The notes under the pieces were generated by a model. That model was not told the DNA's origin. It saw only the letters and a list, made by a program, of their open reading frames with translations, and searched no databases. This document shows, in pieces, positions 16,583 to 26,594 of a DNA stretch of 64,000 nt (position 1 is the stretch's first letter; the number at the start of each line of letters is the position of its first letter). The translations under genes and the position numbers were made by a program. The stretch is from Pseudomonas sp. BN411 (GTDB taxonomy: Bacteria > Pseudomonadota > Gammaproteobacteria > Pseudomonadales > Pseudomonadaceae), in the NCBI RefSeq assembly GCF_029871235.1, contig NZ_SSOM01000070.1, positions 186,001 through 250,000 of the forward strand, given 5' to 3'.

Positions 16583-18190
16583 TCAACGAGCACAGGCATG
16601 TTTCAGTTCGATCAGGGTGACGCCGGGGTGGCCGAAGCCTGCGCGCAGGTCGTCTTCCAGTTCGTCGAGGCTGCGGGGCTGCTTCACGGCGCAATGGAAG
16701 GCCCGGGCCAGGCCGGCGAAGTCCGGGTTGCGCGGCAGCACGCCCACCGGCTCGATATCCAGGGCCAACATGTCGTCGCGGATCTGGCCCAGGGCGTCGT
16801 TGTTCCACAGCAGCACCACCAGCGGGCTGTCGAGTTCCTCCGTGGCGGTCGCCAGTTCCTGCGCGGTGTAGAGGAAACCACCATCCCCCACCAGTACCAG
16901 GCCGGGCCGTTCCGGTGCGCCGAACTTGGCACCGATGCCGGCCGGCAGGCCGTAGCCGAGGGTGCCGTAGCCGGTGGGGTGCAACCAGCTGCGCGGTGCC
17001 CGGCTGGCGAAGGCGTAGTTGCCGGTGTAGGCCAGCTGGGTCATGTCGGTACTGATGAAGGCATCTGCCGGCAAGGCAGCGGCAACGCGGTCGAGAATTA
17101 CCTGGTGGATACCCTGCAGCGGTGCGTGGCCGTTGCGGACGGCCTCACGCAGCCGCACGACACGGGCGGCGGATGCCTCCCCTGCCCTGCCCGTTTCCGG
17201 CAGCCGCTGCAGCAGCGCCTCCAGGGTCTGGCGGGCGTCGCCCTTGAGCGCGACGGCACAGGGATAGAAGTCGTTGAACTTGCGCGGATCGATATCGATT
17301 CGGATCAGCTCGCCGGACAGCGGCAGGCGTTCGCGCCAGAAATCGGTATCGGCCATCTCGGTGCCCACCGCCAGTACCAGATCGGCCTCGGCGATCATCT
17401 CCCAGCCCGGCGCCACGCAAAGGCTGGCACCGGCATTGAGCGGGGCCTCCGGCGGCAACAGTCCCTTGCCGGCCACGCTGGTGAATACCGGAGCGGCCAG
17501 ACGCTCGCTGAGTGCCTGCACGGCGCCGGCCGCTTCCAGCGCGCCACCACCGGCGATGATCATCGGCCGCTTGGCTGCCGCCAGCCGCTTGGCGGCGGCG
17601 TCCAGGGACTCGCCATCGGCCACGCCCGGGCCAGGACGGCGTACCACCTCGGCGGTCCAGTCACGGGCCACCGGAGCGGCAAGCACATCCAGCGGTACCG
17701 AGATATGCACAGGGCGCGGGCGTTCACCATCGAATACGGCGAAGGCACGGGCCACCAGCTCGGGCAGGTCTTCCGGGGTCAGGGCTACAGCCGAGAAGGC
17801 CGTAATGGGCGCGGTGATGGCGCGCTGGTCCTGGGTCTCGTGCAGGCAACCCCATCCCTTGCCGAGGCTGGCGGTGTGGTTGACGCTGGAAATCACCAGC
17901 ATCGGAATCGAATCGGCATAGGCCTGGCCGATGGGCGTGGCGGCGTTGGTTACGCCCGGTCCGGTGATGATGAAAGCCACACCCGGCTTGCCGCTGACGC
18001 GCGCGTAGCCGTCGGCCATGAAACCGGCGCCCTGCTCGTGGCGGGTCAACACATGGCGGATGCCACTGCCGGGCAGGCCGCGATACAGCTCCAGGGTGTG
18101 CACGCCGGGAATGCCGAACACGGTGTCCACGCCGTAGTTGGCCAGGAGGCGGACCAGGGCCTGGCCGCCAGTAAGAGTGTTCTGTTGCAT
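16583..18190 (-). CDS. aruI: ThDP-dependent 2-ketoarginine decarboxylase AruI
   Basis: 535 aa from ATG 18190, which has GGAG at 7 nt. The frame stays open upstream only because it reads into a REP element. It has the acetolactate-synthase-like three-domain fold: the PYR domain with catalytic Glu in TRHEQGAGFMADGYAR, a central domain, and the PP domain with the ThDP motif GDGGFLYTAQELATATEELD...WNN. AruI decarboxylates 2-ketoarginine to 4-guanidinobutyraldehyde. It is paired with aruH, which supports this reading over acetolactate synthase. Confidence 0.85.
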   Translation of the reverse strand: MQQNTLTGGQALVRLLANYGVDTVFGIPGVHTLELYRGLPGSGIRHVLTRHEQGAGFMADGYARVSGKPGVAFIITGPGVTNAATPIGQAYADSIPMLVISSVNHTASLGKGWGCLHETQDQRAITAPITAFSAVALTPEDLPELVARAFAVFDGERPRPVHISVPLDVLAAPVARDWTAEVVRRPGPGVADGESLDAAAKRLAAAKRPMIIAGGGALEAAGAVQALSERLAAPVFTSVAGKGLLPPEAPLNAGASLCVAPGWEMIAEADLVLAVGTEMADTDFWRERLPLSGELIRIDIDPRKFNDFYPCAVALKGDARQTLEALLQRLPETGRAGEASAARVVRLREAVRNGHAPLQGIHQVILDRVAAALPADAFISTDMTQLAYTGNYAFASRAPRSWLHPTGYGTLGYGLPAGIGAKFGAPERPGLVLVGDGGFLYTAQELATATEELDSPLVVLLWNNDALGQIRDDMLALDIEPVGVLPRNPDFAGLARAFHCAVKQPRSLDELEDDLRAGFGHPGVTLIELKHACAR

Positions 18191-18221
18191 GAGGTGTCTC
18201 CTCGAATCGATGCCAAGACCT

Positions 18222-18284
18222 GTAGGAGCGAGCTTGCTCGCGAACGGCGGCACACGAGCGCTTCGCCAGCAAGCTGGCTCCTAC
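18222..18284. repeat. REP-type palindromic element
   Basis: GTAGGAGCGAGCTTGCTCGCGAA pairs imperfectly with TTCGCCAGCAAGCTGGCTCCTAC. It lies between aruI and the acyl-CoA ligase gene, just upstream of the aruI Shine-Dalgarno, and may shape the polycistronic message. Confidence 0.85.
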
Positions 18285-18294
18285 AAAAGAGTCG

Positions 18295-20379
18295 TCATTC
18301 CGCGATGCGAATCAGCGCATCCACCGCCACGGCACCGTCGGCGCCGACCAGCAGCGGATTCACATCCAGCTCCAGCAAGCGTCCGGCGTTCTCGCAGGCG
18401 TAGTCGGCCACGGCGCGAATGGCGGCTACCAGCGCGTCCAGATCCGCTGCAGGGCGACCACGGAAGCCGGTGAGCAGCGGCGCACTGCGCAAGCTCAGCA
18501 AGGCATCGCGGATCGCGGCATCGTTGGTGGGCAGCAGCAGGCTGCGGCTGTCCTTCAGCAACTCGACGAGAATGCCGCCGGCGCCTATCACCAGGGCCAG
18601 GCCGAAACCTTCCTCGCGCTTGACGCCCACGATCAGCTCCGCAAGTGGCGATGTGGCCATGCGCTCCAGCAGCACCTGGTCGAAGGCCACGTCCGGCGCA
18701 TAGGCGGCAATGCGTTGCCGCATTTCGCCCAAGGCCCGTTGCAGCGCTTCGGCATCACACAGGTTGAGGGCCACGGCGCCGGCTTCGGTCTTGTGTGGCA
18801 GGTCTGCGCTGACGGCTTTCAGCACCAGCGGGTAGCCAAGCTGGCCGGCATCCTCCACGGCACGTTCCGGCGTACTGAGCAGCGCTTGCGGAACTGGCAG
18901 GCCAAAGGTGCGCAGGGCCTGTTTGGATTGCCATTCATCCAGCAACTCACTACCGGCCAGAGGCGATGGACTCAGGGGCACCAGGGCCGACTCGCCCCGG
19001 GCCAGCAGTGCTTCACGGCGTTGCTTGTAGGCGGCGATCCGGCCCCAGGCGGCCAGGCCGTCCTCCACGCCTTGCAAGGCAGCGACGCCACGGGCGTGCA
19101 GGTACTCGCGGGCGGATTCCGGCAGCAGTTCCGGGAAGGCCGAGGCAATGAAACCGGTCTTGCCATGACGCTCCAGGGCTTGGCAATACAACTCCAGCAG
19201 CAGATCGCACTGGGGCCGCTCGCCGGTTTCCTCGCCTGGATAATCCAGCACCAGCAACGCGGCATCGGCAGCGCTGCGCAGGGCGCTGTCGAGCATGCGT
19301 TCCAGGGCGTCACCGTCGCCCCAGATGGCGGTGGTGAAGTCCAGCGGGTTGGCGATATTGGCGTAACCCGGCAGGACCTGAGCCAACTCGTGGCGTTGGC
19401 CGTCGTCCAGCTTCGGCAGCTGCAGGCCGTTGGCTTCGGCGTAGTCGGCGATCAGACCAGCATCGCCGCCGGAGCAGGCCAGGGCGATCAGGCCGGGACC
19501 GGCAGGCAGCTTGCCGCAGGCGGCGGCCTTGAGGGTCTCCATGAAGCTCACTGGACCGCTGACACGGATCACCCCGAGGCGCTCGAAGAGGCTGTCGTAC
19601 AGGGCATCGGAGCCGGCCAGGGAGCTGGTGTGGCTGAGAGCCAACTCGGCGCCGATCTGCGAGACGCCGGTCTTCAGGGCGATGATCGGGATGCCCTTCT
19701 CCAGGGCCTTGTGTGCGGCACGAGCAAAGCCCGGTACGTTCTTCAGACCTTCCAGATGCAAGCCGATGGCAGTGACGCGGGGTTCGTCCAGCAGCACATC
19801 CATCAGCTCAGCCACGCCCAGTTGCGCCTGGTTGCCCACCGAGGCCATGTAGGCGATCGGCAGGGAGCGGTCGCTCATGGACAGGTTGTAGGCGAAGTTG
19901 CCGCTCTGGGTGAGCACGGCCACGCCCTTCTCCACCAGTTGGCCACCGTGGGCCACTGGCCAGAGGGCGGCGCCGTGGAGGTAGTCCAGCAGGCCGTAGC
20001 AGTTGGGTCCGAGCAGCGCCATGTCATTGGCCGCAGCCAGCAACTGCGCCTGCAGGGCCTGGCCCTCGGCACCGGTTTCGGCGAAGCCGGAGGCGTAGCA
20101 AATGGCGCCACCTGCCCCCTTGGCGGCCAGGGCTGCGACGCTGTCCAGCGTCTGTTCACGGTTGGTGGCGATGAACACCGCGTCCGGCCCGCACGGCAGG
20201 TCCGCGACGCTGGCCACGCAGGGCACGCCTTCCAGCTCGGCGTGCTGCGGATTCACCAGCCACATCTGGCCAGCGAAGCCACCTTCGGCGCAGCGCTTGA
20301 GGGCGCGGGCCATGCTGCGGCCGCCGATGAAGGCCAGGTGCCGGGGCGCCAGCAGGCGCTTGAGGTTGTCTCGATTCAT
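18295..20379 (-). CDS. NDP-forming acyl-CoA synthetase (acetate--CoA ligase family)
   Basis: 694 aa. Order of domains: CoA-binding Rossmann (about 8-130), two succinyl-CoA-ligase-like flavodoxin domains (about 150-450) with the phosphohistidine site His250 in ELALSHTSSLAGSDA, and a C-terminal ATP-grasp domain (about 475-694, LVLKAVSADLPHKTEAGAV). The family makes acyl-CoA from acid, CoA and ATP, releasing ADP. With aruHI and the next two genes it could activate 4-guanidinobutyrate or a related acid; this is inference. Confidence 0.88.
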   Translation of the reverse strand: MNRDNLKRLLAPRHLAFIGGRSMARALKRCAEGGFAGQMWLVNPQHAELEGVPCVASVADLPCGPDAVFIATNREQTLDSVAALAAKGAGGAICYASGFAETGAEGQALQAQLLAAANDMALLGPNCYGLLDYLHGAALWPVAHGGQLVEKGVAVLTQSGNFAYNLSMSDRSLPIAYMASVGNQAQLGVAELMDVLLDEPRVTAIGLHLEGLKNVPGFARAAHKALEKGIPIIALKTGVSQIGAELALSHTSSLAGSDALYDSLFERLGVIRVSGPVSFMETLKAAACGKLPAGPGLIALACSGGDAGLIADYAEANGLQLPKLDDGQRHELAQVLPGYANIANPLDFTTAIWGDGDALERMLDSALRSAADAALLVLDYPGEETGERPQCDLLLELYCQALERHGKTGFIASAFPELLPESAREYLHARGVAALQGVEDGLAAWGRIAAYKQRREALLARGESALVPLSPSPLAGSELLDEWQSKQALRTFGLPVPQALLSTPERAVEDAGQLGYPLVLKAVSADLPHKTEAGAVALNLCDAEALQRALGEMRQRIAAYAPDVAFDQVLLERMATSPLAELIVGVKREEGFGLALVIGAGGILVELLKDSRSLLLPTNDAAIRDALLSLRSAPLLTGFRGRPAADLDALVAAIRAVADYACENAGRLLELDVNPLLVGADGAVAVDALIRIAE

Positions 20380-20422
20380 GTCGGATCTCGGAATAGGTTT
20401 TGCCGGATTTCCCTCACCCCTG

Positions 20423-20445
20423 CCCCTCTCCCTGAGGGAGAGGGG
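20423..20445. terminator. CCCCTCTCCCT hairpin between operon genes
   Basis: An 11-bp perfect inverted repeat CCCCTCTCCCT/AGGGAGAGGGG lies in the 76-bp gap between the acyl-CoA dehydrogenase stop and the ligase start. There is no T run, so it is more likely a dispersed repeat or attenuating hairpin than a strong terminator. Confidence 0.5.
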
Positions 20446-20455
20446 AGCTGTAACT

Positions 20456-21616
20456 TCAGCGCAGCAGCGGGCGCAGCAGTTCGCGGGAAATGATGTGGCG
20501 CTGGATTTCCGAAGTGCCTTCCCAGATCCGCTCGATCCGGGCGTTACGCCAGATGCGCTCTACCGGGCCTTCGTCCATCAATCCCATGCCGCCGAAAATC
20601 TGCACCGTCTCGTCGGCCACCTTGCCCAGCACTTCGCTGGCGAAGAGCTTGGCCATGCCGGCTTCGCCATCGGTCATGGTGCCCTGGTCCATCTTCCAGG
20701 CGGTGTGCAGGGTCATCAGCTCGGCCGCGCGAATCTGCGTGGCCATATCAGCAAGCTTGAAAGAGATGCCCTGGTAGGTGCCGATAGGCTGGCCGAACTG
20801 TTTGCGGTCGGCGGCCCATTGCAGCGACAGGTCGAGTGCACGCTGGGCCTGGCCGACGCAGTTGGCGGCAACCATCACACGGCCGGCGGTGAGCCAGGCG
20901 TTGGCCACTTCCCAGCCCTTGCCCACTTCGCCCAGGACCTTGGAGGCCGGCACGCGGCAGTCATCGAAGAAGATCTCGTAGGTGTGGTAGCCCTTGTTGC
21001 TGACACAGCGGGGGCCACGGCGCACGGTCATACCGGCGGTGCCCTTGTCGACCAGGAAGGCGGTGACGGCATTGCGCTTCTTGCCGTTGTGCTCGTAGGT
21101 GTCGGTGACGGCGAAGACGATGGCGAAATCGGCATGGCCGGCATGGCTGATGAAGTGCTTCGCGCCGTTCAGCACGAAGTCGTCGCCATCGCGCACCGCG
21201 CGGGTCTTGATGGAGTTGGCGTCGGAACCGGCGCCCGGTTCGGTCAGGGCGAAGCAGTCGATCTTCTCGCCCTGAACACAGGGCAGCAGGTACTGCTCGA
21301 TCTGCTCACCCTTGCAGGCCATGAGGATTTTCGAGGGACGCGCGACGAACACGTGCAGCGCCCAGGACACCCTGGACAGCTCGCGCTCCACCAGCGCCTG
21401 GGACAGGTAGTCGAGGCCGCCGCCGCCCACCTCCTCAGGCATGTTGAAGGCATAGAAACCGGCAGCGAGCGCCTTGCCGCGAATCTGCGCGGCCAGCTCG
21501 GGGGACACGGCGTCGGCACGGTCCACGGCTTCTTCATGGGGCAGCAGTTCCTTGTCGACGAATGCGCGCACCGCGTCGACCAGCATTTCCTGTTCCTGGG
21601 TCAGTTGGAAGTTCAT
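20456..21616 (-). CDS. Acyl-CoA dehydrogenase
   Basis: 386 aa from ATG 21616 (AGAGGA upstream; the frame is open further 5'). Typical domains: MNFQLTQEQEMLVDAVRAF helix bundle, the FAD contact CFALTEPGAGSDANSIKTRA, and the C-terminal QIFGGMGLMDEGPVERIWRNARIERIWEGTSEIQ. It is an FAD enzyme forming an enoyl-CoA. In P. aeruginosa similar genes (PA4978-PA4980, from memory) accompany aruHI. The substrate is not evident. Confidence 0.93.
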   Translation of the reverse strand: MNFQLTQEQEMLVDAVRAFVDKELLPHEEAVDRADAVSPELAAQIRGKALAAGFYAFNMPEEVGGGGLDYLSQALVERELSRVSWALHVFVARPSKILMACKGEQIEQYLLPCVQGEKIDCFALTEPGAGSDANSIKTRAVRDGDDFVLNGAKHFISHAGHADFAIVFAVTDTYEHNGKKRNAVTAFLVDKGTAGMTVRRGPRCVSNKGYHTYEIFFDDCRVPASKVLGEVGKGWEVANAWLTAGRVMVAANCVGQAQRALDLSLQWAADRKQFGQPIGTYQGISFKLADMATQIRAAELMTLHTAWKMDQGTMTDGEAGMAKLFASEVLGKVADETVQIFGGMGLMDEGPVERIWRNARIERIWEGTSEIQRHIISRELLRPLLR

Positions 21617-21644
21617 TGCTATGTCCTCTGGCGGGTTCGGCGCA

Positions 21645-22427
21645 TCAGCGACCGGTGAATTGGGGGGCACGCTTCTCGGCAACGGCACGCAGAGCCTCGG
21701 CGGCATCCGCGCTGCGGCCACAGAGCAGTCCGGCAGCCTGTTCGGCAGCCAGTTGCTCAGCCAGGCTGCGGCTGGCGCCTCCCTGGATCAGGGCCTTGGT
21801 CTGGGCGAACGCGAAGGTCGGGCCGGCGGCAAGGCGCGCAGCCAGTTCGCCAGCAACGGCCTGCAACTGCTCGTCGGCGCACACCTCGCCCACCAGGCCA
21901 ACGGAAAGTGCCCGCTCGGCGCCCCAGAGTTCGTCGAGGAACAGCAGGCGCTTGGCCTGCTCGGCGCCGATCAGGCGCGGCAAGTGCCAGCTGGCGCCAG
22001 CATCCGGTGAGTAGGCCATGCCGGTGTAGCCGGCCTTGAAGCGCGCGGAGGCGGCAGCGATTCGGAAATCGCAGCACAGCGCCAGGTCCATACCCGCGCC
22101 GACCGCGGTACCGTTGACGGCGGCGATGGTGGGCTTGGCCAGGCCGTGCAGGCGACTCATCAGGGCATGGGCGGTTTCGGTCCAGCCGTAGGTTTCCAGC
22201 TCACCCCGCGCTTCGGCCTCGGCCCATTCGGCGAGGTCTGCGCCCGCACAGAAGCTGCGCCCCTCACCGCTCAGGATGACCACGCGCACAGCTGGATCTG
22301 CCTCGTGGGCATCGAGCAGTTCGAGCAGGCCTTTCAGGGTGGGGACGTCCAGCGCATTGCGCTGCTGGGGGCGGTTCAGGGTGATGCGGGCAACGCCGCC
22401 ATCGACCTGGCTGAGCAAGGTGGTCAT
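21645..22427 (-). CDS. Enoyl-CoA hydratase/isomerase
   Basis: 260 aa crotonase-fold protein. ITLNRPQQRNALDVPT at the amino end, the oxyanion-hole segment SGEGRSFCAGADLAEW (about 53-68) and the AVNGTAVGAGMDLALCCDFRIAA helix (about 104-126) are present. The usual hydratase catalytic Glu pair is not obvious: the second position falls in SPDAGASWHLPRLIG, where Asp replaces Glu, as in some isomerases or other crotonases. First gene of the operon; it overlaps no neighbour. Confidence 0.9.
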   Translation of the reverse strand: MTTLLSQVDGGVARITLNRPQQRNALDVPTLKGLLELLDAHEADPAVRVVILSGEGRSFCAGADLAEWAEAEARGELETYGWTETAHALMSRLHGLAKPTIAAVNGTAVGAGMDLALCCDFRIAAASARFKAGYTGMAYSPDAGASWHLPRLIGAEQAKRLLFLDELWGAERALSVGLVGEVCADEQLQAVAGELAARLAAGPTFAFAQTKALIQGGASRSLAEQLAAEQAAGLLCGRSADAAEALRAVAEKRAPQFTGR

Positions 22428-22770
22428 GGGAACCCTCGTCTTGTTGTATTGCTGTGAGGTAGAACTTGGGACGATCCTAAACGAGTGTTCAGGAAGGCGG
22501 CAATCCTGCCCATTTGGGGTATGTAACGCCGCAGAACAAATCTATCTGTTTGTTTTTATTGCTTTTTTATTCAGAGACCGGAGACGGAAAAGGCAGGCTG
22601 TTACATCTTCGAACAAGTCAGAACGGGCCGTCTCCGCGCCCCATTCCTGCAAGGCAGAACCAGTCCCCATCAAACGCCAACGGCCTTCTCCCTGGAGGGA
22701 GAAGGCCGTTGGATGCGCCTGAGACCAGGCGAGGCGAATCGCGAAGCAGGCCGGCGGCCCCTCTACGCAA
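22428..22770. other. Intergenic region between permease and hydratase genes
   Basis: 343 bp without a convincing gene. It should hold the promoter of the hydratase-to-aruH operon (AT-rich stretch 22540-22575) and it holds the hairpin at 22679-22710 beyond the permease stop. Small open frames in it have no family features. Confidence 0.5.
22679..22710 (-). terminator. Long hairpin after the permease gene
   Basis: A 15-bp perfect stem AACGGCCTTCTCCCT/AGGGAGAAGGCCGTT with a 2-nt centre lies 60 bp after the permease stop. The T run after it is poor, so termination efficiency is uncertain. Confidence 0.6.
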
Positions 22771-24168
22771 TCACACTGCTGGAGCGGCAATCACACCGCG
22801 TTGGCGCTTGAACTGCAGGAAGAAGTAGGCGGCGTAGCAGACACCGACGAAACCGAAGCCCCAGTAGAGCGACGGGCGCTGCGTCGGGTCCAGTGCCAGG
22901 AAGACGAACAGCGAGCTGCACAGCAGGATGCAGGCCAGTGGCAGGAAGGGGTACAGCGGCGCTGCGTACTTGAGGTCCTGGACGGTACCACCAGCCTTGT
23001 AGTGCTCGCGACGGAAGCGGTATTGGGCCAGGGCGATGACGATCCAGGTCACGGTACCGGCCATGCCGCTGATGGCCATCAGCACCATGAACAGGGTATC
23101 GGCGGCCACCACGCTGGTCAGCAGCGACAGCAGCGCGAAGCACAGGGTGATGCTCAGGGCACGCAGCGGTACACCGCGCTTGCTGAGTGTTGCCAGGCTG
23201 CGCGGTGCCATCCCGGTCTTGGACATGGCCCAGAGGATGCGAGTGGAAGCGTAGAGGCCGGAGTTACCCACCGAGAGAATGGCGGTGAGGATGACGAAGT
23301 TCATCAGGTCGGCAGCGAAAGGAATGCCCACCATGTCGAACACCTGGACGAAGGGGCTTTCCATCAGGCCGGCTTGTTGCCAGGGCACGATGGCCGACAG
23401 CACGACGATGGCGAGCACATAGAAGATCAGCACGCGGAACACGACGTTGCGCACGGCGCGCGGAATGCTCTTTTCCGGCTGGTCGGTTTCGCCTGCGGCC
23501 ACCCCCATGATCTCGCAGCCCTGGAAGGCGTAGACCACCGCCATCATCACGGCGAACACCGCGGAAAGGCCGTTGGGGAACAGGGTGTCGCCGATCAGGT
23601 TGGAGAGCATCGGTGCCGGTTCGCCACTGGCCAGCGGCAGGACGCCGAAGATCGCCAGCAGGCCGACAATGATGAAGCCGAGGATGGCGGCCACCTTGAT
23701 GCCGGAGAACCAGTACTCGGCTTCACCGAAGGCGCGGGTGGCCAGGCCGTTGAGCGAGAACAGCACCACCACGAACAGCGCCGACCAGTACCAGATGGGT
23801 ACATCGGGGAACCAGCGGGTCATGAGCATGCCGGCGGCGGTGAACTCCAGGCCGACGGTGGTGGCCCAGCTCATCCAGTACACCCAGCCGATCATGAAGC
23901 CGGTGCCCGGTCCAATGTAACGGGTGGCGTGGGCCTGGAAGGAGCCGGATACCGGCATCTGTACCGAGAGCTCGCCCAGGCAGACCATCACCAGGTACAT
24001 CAGCACGCCGGCTACCAGATAGGCCAGCACGGCACCGGCCGGGCCGCCCTGGTTGATGGTGACGCCCGAGCCCATGAACAGGCCGGTGCCGATCACGCCA
24101 CCCAGGGACAGCATGAAGATGTGGCGGCTTTTCAGCGCGCGGGTGAGCTGGATGCGATCTTCAGACAT
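22771..24168 (-). CDS. Amino-acid permease (APC superfamily, AAT family)
   Basis: 465 aa with about 12 hydrophobic segments. The amino end RALKSRHIFMLSLGGVIGTGLFMGSG is the APC substrate-binding TM1 signature; GELSVQMPVSGSFQAHATRYIGPGTGFMIGWVYW follows in TM2-3. It resembles LysP/AroP-type importers. Its place beside the arginine genes suggests uptake of arginine or another basic amino acid; specificity is inferred from context only. Confidence 0.92.
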   Translation of the reverse strand: MSEDRIQLTRALKSRHIFMLSLGGVIGTGLFMGSGVTINQGGPAGAVLAYLVAGVLMYLVMVCLGELSVQMPVSGSFQAHATRYIGPGTGFMIGWVYWMSWATTVGLEFTAAGMLMTRWFPDVPIWYWSALFVVVLFSLNGLATRAFGEAEYWFSGIKVAAILGFIIVGLLAIFGVLPLASGEPAPMLSNLIGDTLFPNGLSAVFAVMMAVVYAFQGCEIMGVAAGETDQPEKSIPRAVRNVVFRVLIFYVLAIVVLSAIVPWQQAGLMESPFVQVFDMVGIPFAADLMNFVILTAILSVGNSGLYASTRILWAMSKTGMAPRSLATLSKRGVPLRALSITLCFALLSLLTSVVAADTLFMVLMAISGMAGTVTWIVIALAQYRFRREHYKAGGTVQDLKYAAPLYPFLPLACILLCSSLFVFLALDPTQRPSLYWGFGFVGVCYAAYFFLQFKRQRGVIAAPAV

Positions 24169-24347
24169 GACGCACCTCCAAATGGAGGTGGCGGGACAGG
24201 TGGGCTTTGCGGGTCATTATTCTTGTCTCCAATAGGCCACGAGGACCGCGTTGGACGCGGTTCGGACCGATTATTGGAAGGACTTGTAAGAACCCGTTGT
24301 ACGTAGGGATCGAAGTTGTAAAAAGTCGTAAGGAATTTGTTCGATTC

Positions 24348-26594
24348 TTACGAAGTGCCTTGCAGCTGTGCGTCCAGCACCTCCGTCGAACGCACCAACA
24401 GCTCTTCCAGACGCGGCTTCAGCGCCTGCAGGGCGTTGGCATCACCGACTAGCGCCAGGGTTTCCAGCTCCCGCAAAAACGCGGCCAACGCCCGCAGGCC
24501 GAGGGATTCGCTGCTGCCCGCGAGGCGGTGGGAGAGGTGTCCGACTTCGGCGCAGTCCTGGGCGGCCAAGGCTTCCAGCAAGCCCGCGCGCTGCTCATCG
24601 AGCATGCGCCGCAACATGACCAGCAGCCCCTGGACCTTCTGCTCGCCCAGCAGGCCACGATGGGTATCCAGCAGCTGCCGGTCCAGCAATTCGGCCGCGC
24701 CATCGCTATCCTGCGTCCCCCCCTGCCCGGCCAGTGCCTGGCGCAGGTCATCGAGTTTCAGCGGTTTGGCCAGCGCACCTTGCATGCCGGCATCCAGGCA
24801 ACTGCGAACCAGCGCCGGCTGCAGGCTGGCGGTGAAGGCAAGGATGCGGCTACTGCGGTTGGCGCCTTGTTCATCGGCACGGATCAGCCGGCACAGGTCG
24901 ATGCCGGACATGCCGGGAAGGTGCAGGTCGAGGAGGATCAGGTCGAAGCGCCGTTGCCGGCACAACTGCAGCGCCGGTTCGGCGTCTTCGGCCAGGGTGA
25001 CCCGATGGCCGTCGCGCTCCAGCAGCCCGGACACCACCTCGCGGTTGAGTGCGACGTCCTCCACCACCAGCACATCCAGTGGCTCTTGCTGCGGAACGAC
25101 ATTCGGAACGGAAGGCAGGTTTCGCGCGGCAGCCAGCTCCAGCTCGAACCAGAAGCAGCTGCCCTCGCCTTCCACGCTCTCGACACCGATCCGCCCGCCC
25201 ATCAGCTCCACCAGACGCTTGCTGATGGCCAGCCCCAGGCCGGTCCCACCGTAGCGCTGGGCAACGGCCTCGCTAGCCTGGGTGAAGCGTTCGAAAATCT
25301 TCGCCTGCAGTTCCGGGGCGATGCCGATCCCGTCGTCGGTGACGCTGATGCGCAGGCGTTGCCCCGTCTCCCGAGCCTCCAGCAATTGGACCTCGACGAG
25401 GATTTCTCCCTCTTCGGTGAACTTCACCGCGTTGGCTAGCAGGTTGCTCAGCACTTGACGCAGGAATTGCTCGGCGCCGTGGCAGCGGCTGTGCACGCGG
25501 GAGTCAATGCGCGTACGCAGGATGGTGCCGTTGGCACTGGCTCGCGGTTCCAGCAGGGTCAACACCTGATCCAGCAGCGCAGGCAGGGAGAAGTCGACCA
25601 ATTCGGGCCGGCCCTCCCCTTCTTCCAGGCGGGCGAAATAGAGCACCTCGTTGAGGATCGCCAGCAAGCCTTCGGCGGCCTTGTATAGGGCCTCCAGGCG
25701 TTTGCCGTCGCGCTCATCCAGCGAAGCACCCCGCAGCAATTCGGCCATGCCGAGTATGCCGTTGAGCGGCGTGCGGATCTCATGGCTCATGGTGGCGAGG
25801 AAACGCGACTTGGCCAGGTTGGCCGCCTCGGCGTCTTCCTTGGCCCGCTGCAGGCTGGCGGTGCGTCGCTCCACCATGCCTTGCAGGGCAGCGCGGTCTT
25901 CCTCGCGGCGCTGGATGTCGTCGAGGATGGCCTGGCGCATGTCATCCAGGGCCTGCGCGACCGTGTCGATTTCATCGGCGCCACGGCCGGGCCGCCGATC
26001 GAGGCGCAACGCCTCGTACCAGTCACCGGCGCCGACCCGGCGGGCGAAGTCGGCCATCACCTGCAGGTGACGGGTGACCAGGCGGTGGAACAGCCAGGAA
26101 AGCGCCACGGCGAGGCCGCAGAGGAAGATCCCCATCCACAGAAGGCTGGTAAGACCGGTGGCATAGAGGCGTTGATAGACCGCACCGAGGTCGACTACGA
26201 CTTCCAGTTCGCCGAGTTGGCGCCGTTCACCGCTGGGCGGCTGGTAGGACAGTGGAAAGCTCGCGCGACGCAGCGGGCCGGCGGGCTCGCTGACGCCTTC
26301 CTGCAGGTCGAAATCGGCACTGGTCAGGCGCACCCGGGCAATGTCGGGAAAGTCCGCCAGGCCGCGCAGCTGCATCTTCAACTGCTCCTGGTTGAGGTCC
26401 CAGAGGCTGCGCTCGAAGCTGGCCAGGTAGCCGACGCGGATCAGCTCCAGTCGCGCCTCGATGTCGTGCATCTCGCGGCGGTACTCCAGATGCAGCTGTA
26501 CCGCGCTGGCGACGAGGGTAAAGCACAGGCTGAACAGCAGGATGAACAGCAACAGCCGGCGCAGCAGGCCGCTGGCAGGTTTCGATGCCGTCAT
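24348..26594 (-). CDS. aruS: Hybrid sensor histidine kinase AruS-like
   Basis: 748 aa. TM1 (about 10-33), a periplasmic domain (34-145), TM2 (about 148-170), HAMP, HisKA with His271 in [16 protein letters not shown], HATPase (N box NLLANAVKF near 384; [20 protein letters not shown]), a receiver with Asp556 ([10 protein letters not shown]) and a C-terminal HPt with His689 ([13 protein letters not shown]). This is a complete four-step phosphorelay in one chain. ATGA overlap with the binding-protein gene upstream and aruR beyond it support the AruS name; in P. aeruginosa AruRS induces aruH/aruI in response to arginine. Confidence 0.82.
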   Translation of the reverse strand: MTASKPASGLLRRLLLFILLFSLCFTLVASAVQLHLEYRREMHDIEARLELIRVGYLASFERSLWDLNQEQLKMQLRGLADFPDIARVRLTSADFDLQEGVSEPAGPLRRASFPLSYQPPSGERRQLGELEVVVDLGAVYQRLYATGLTSLLWMGIFLCGLAVALSWLFHRLVTRHLQVMADFARRVGAGDWYEALRLDRRPGRGADEIDTVAQALDDMRQAILDDIQRREEDRAALQGMVERRTASLQRAKEDAEAANLAKSRFLATMSHEIRTPLNGILGMAELLRGASLDERDGKRLEALYKAAEGLLAILNEVLYFARLEEGEGRPELVDFSLPALLDQVLTLLEPRASANGTILRTRIDSRVHSRCHGAEQFLRQVLSNLLANAVKFTEEGEILVEVQLLEARETGQRLRISVTDDGIGIAPELQAKIFERFTQASEAVAQRYGGTGLGLAISKRLVELMGGRIGVESVEGEGSCFWFELELAAARNLPSVPNVVPQQEPLDVLVVEDVALNREVVSGLLERDGHRVTLAEDAEPALQLCRQRRFDLILLDLHLPGMSGIDLCRLIRADEQGANRSSRILAFTASLQPALVRSCLDAGMQGALAKPLKLDDLRQALAGQGGTQDSDGAAELLDRQLLDTHRGLLGEQKVQGLLVMLRRMLDEQRAGLLEALAAQDCAEVGHLSHRLAGSSESLGLRALAAFLRELETLALVGDANALQALKPRLEELLVRSTEVLDAQLQGTS

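Noticed and set aside
16583-18190. Acetolactate synthase large subunit
   Set aside because: It fits the ThDP fold but has no small subunit or branched-chain genes nearby and is paired with an AruH-type transaminase and AruRS.
18190-18253. Longer amino end for AruI
   Set aside because: The extra residues are the translation of a REP palindrome and there is a good Shine-Dalgarno before ATG 18190.
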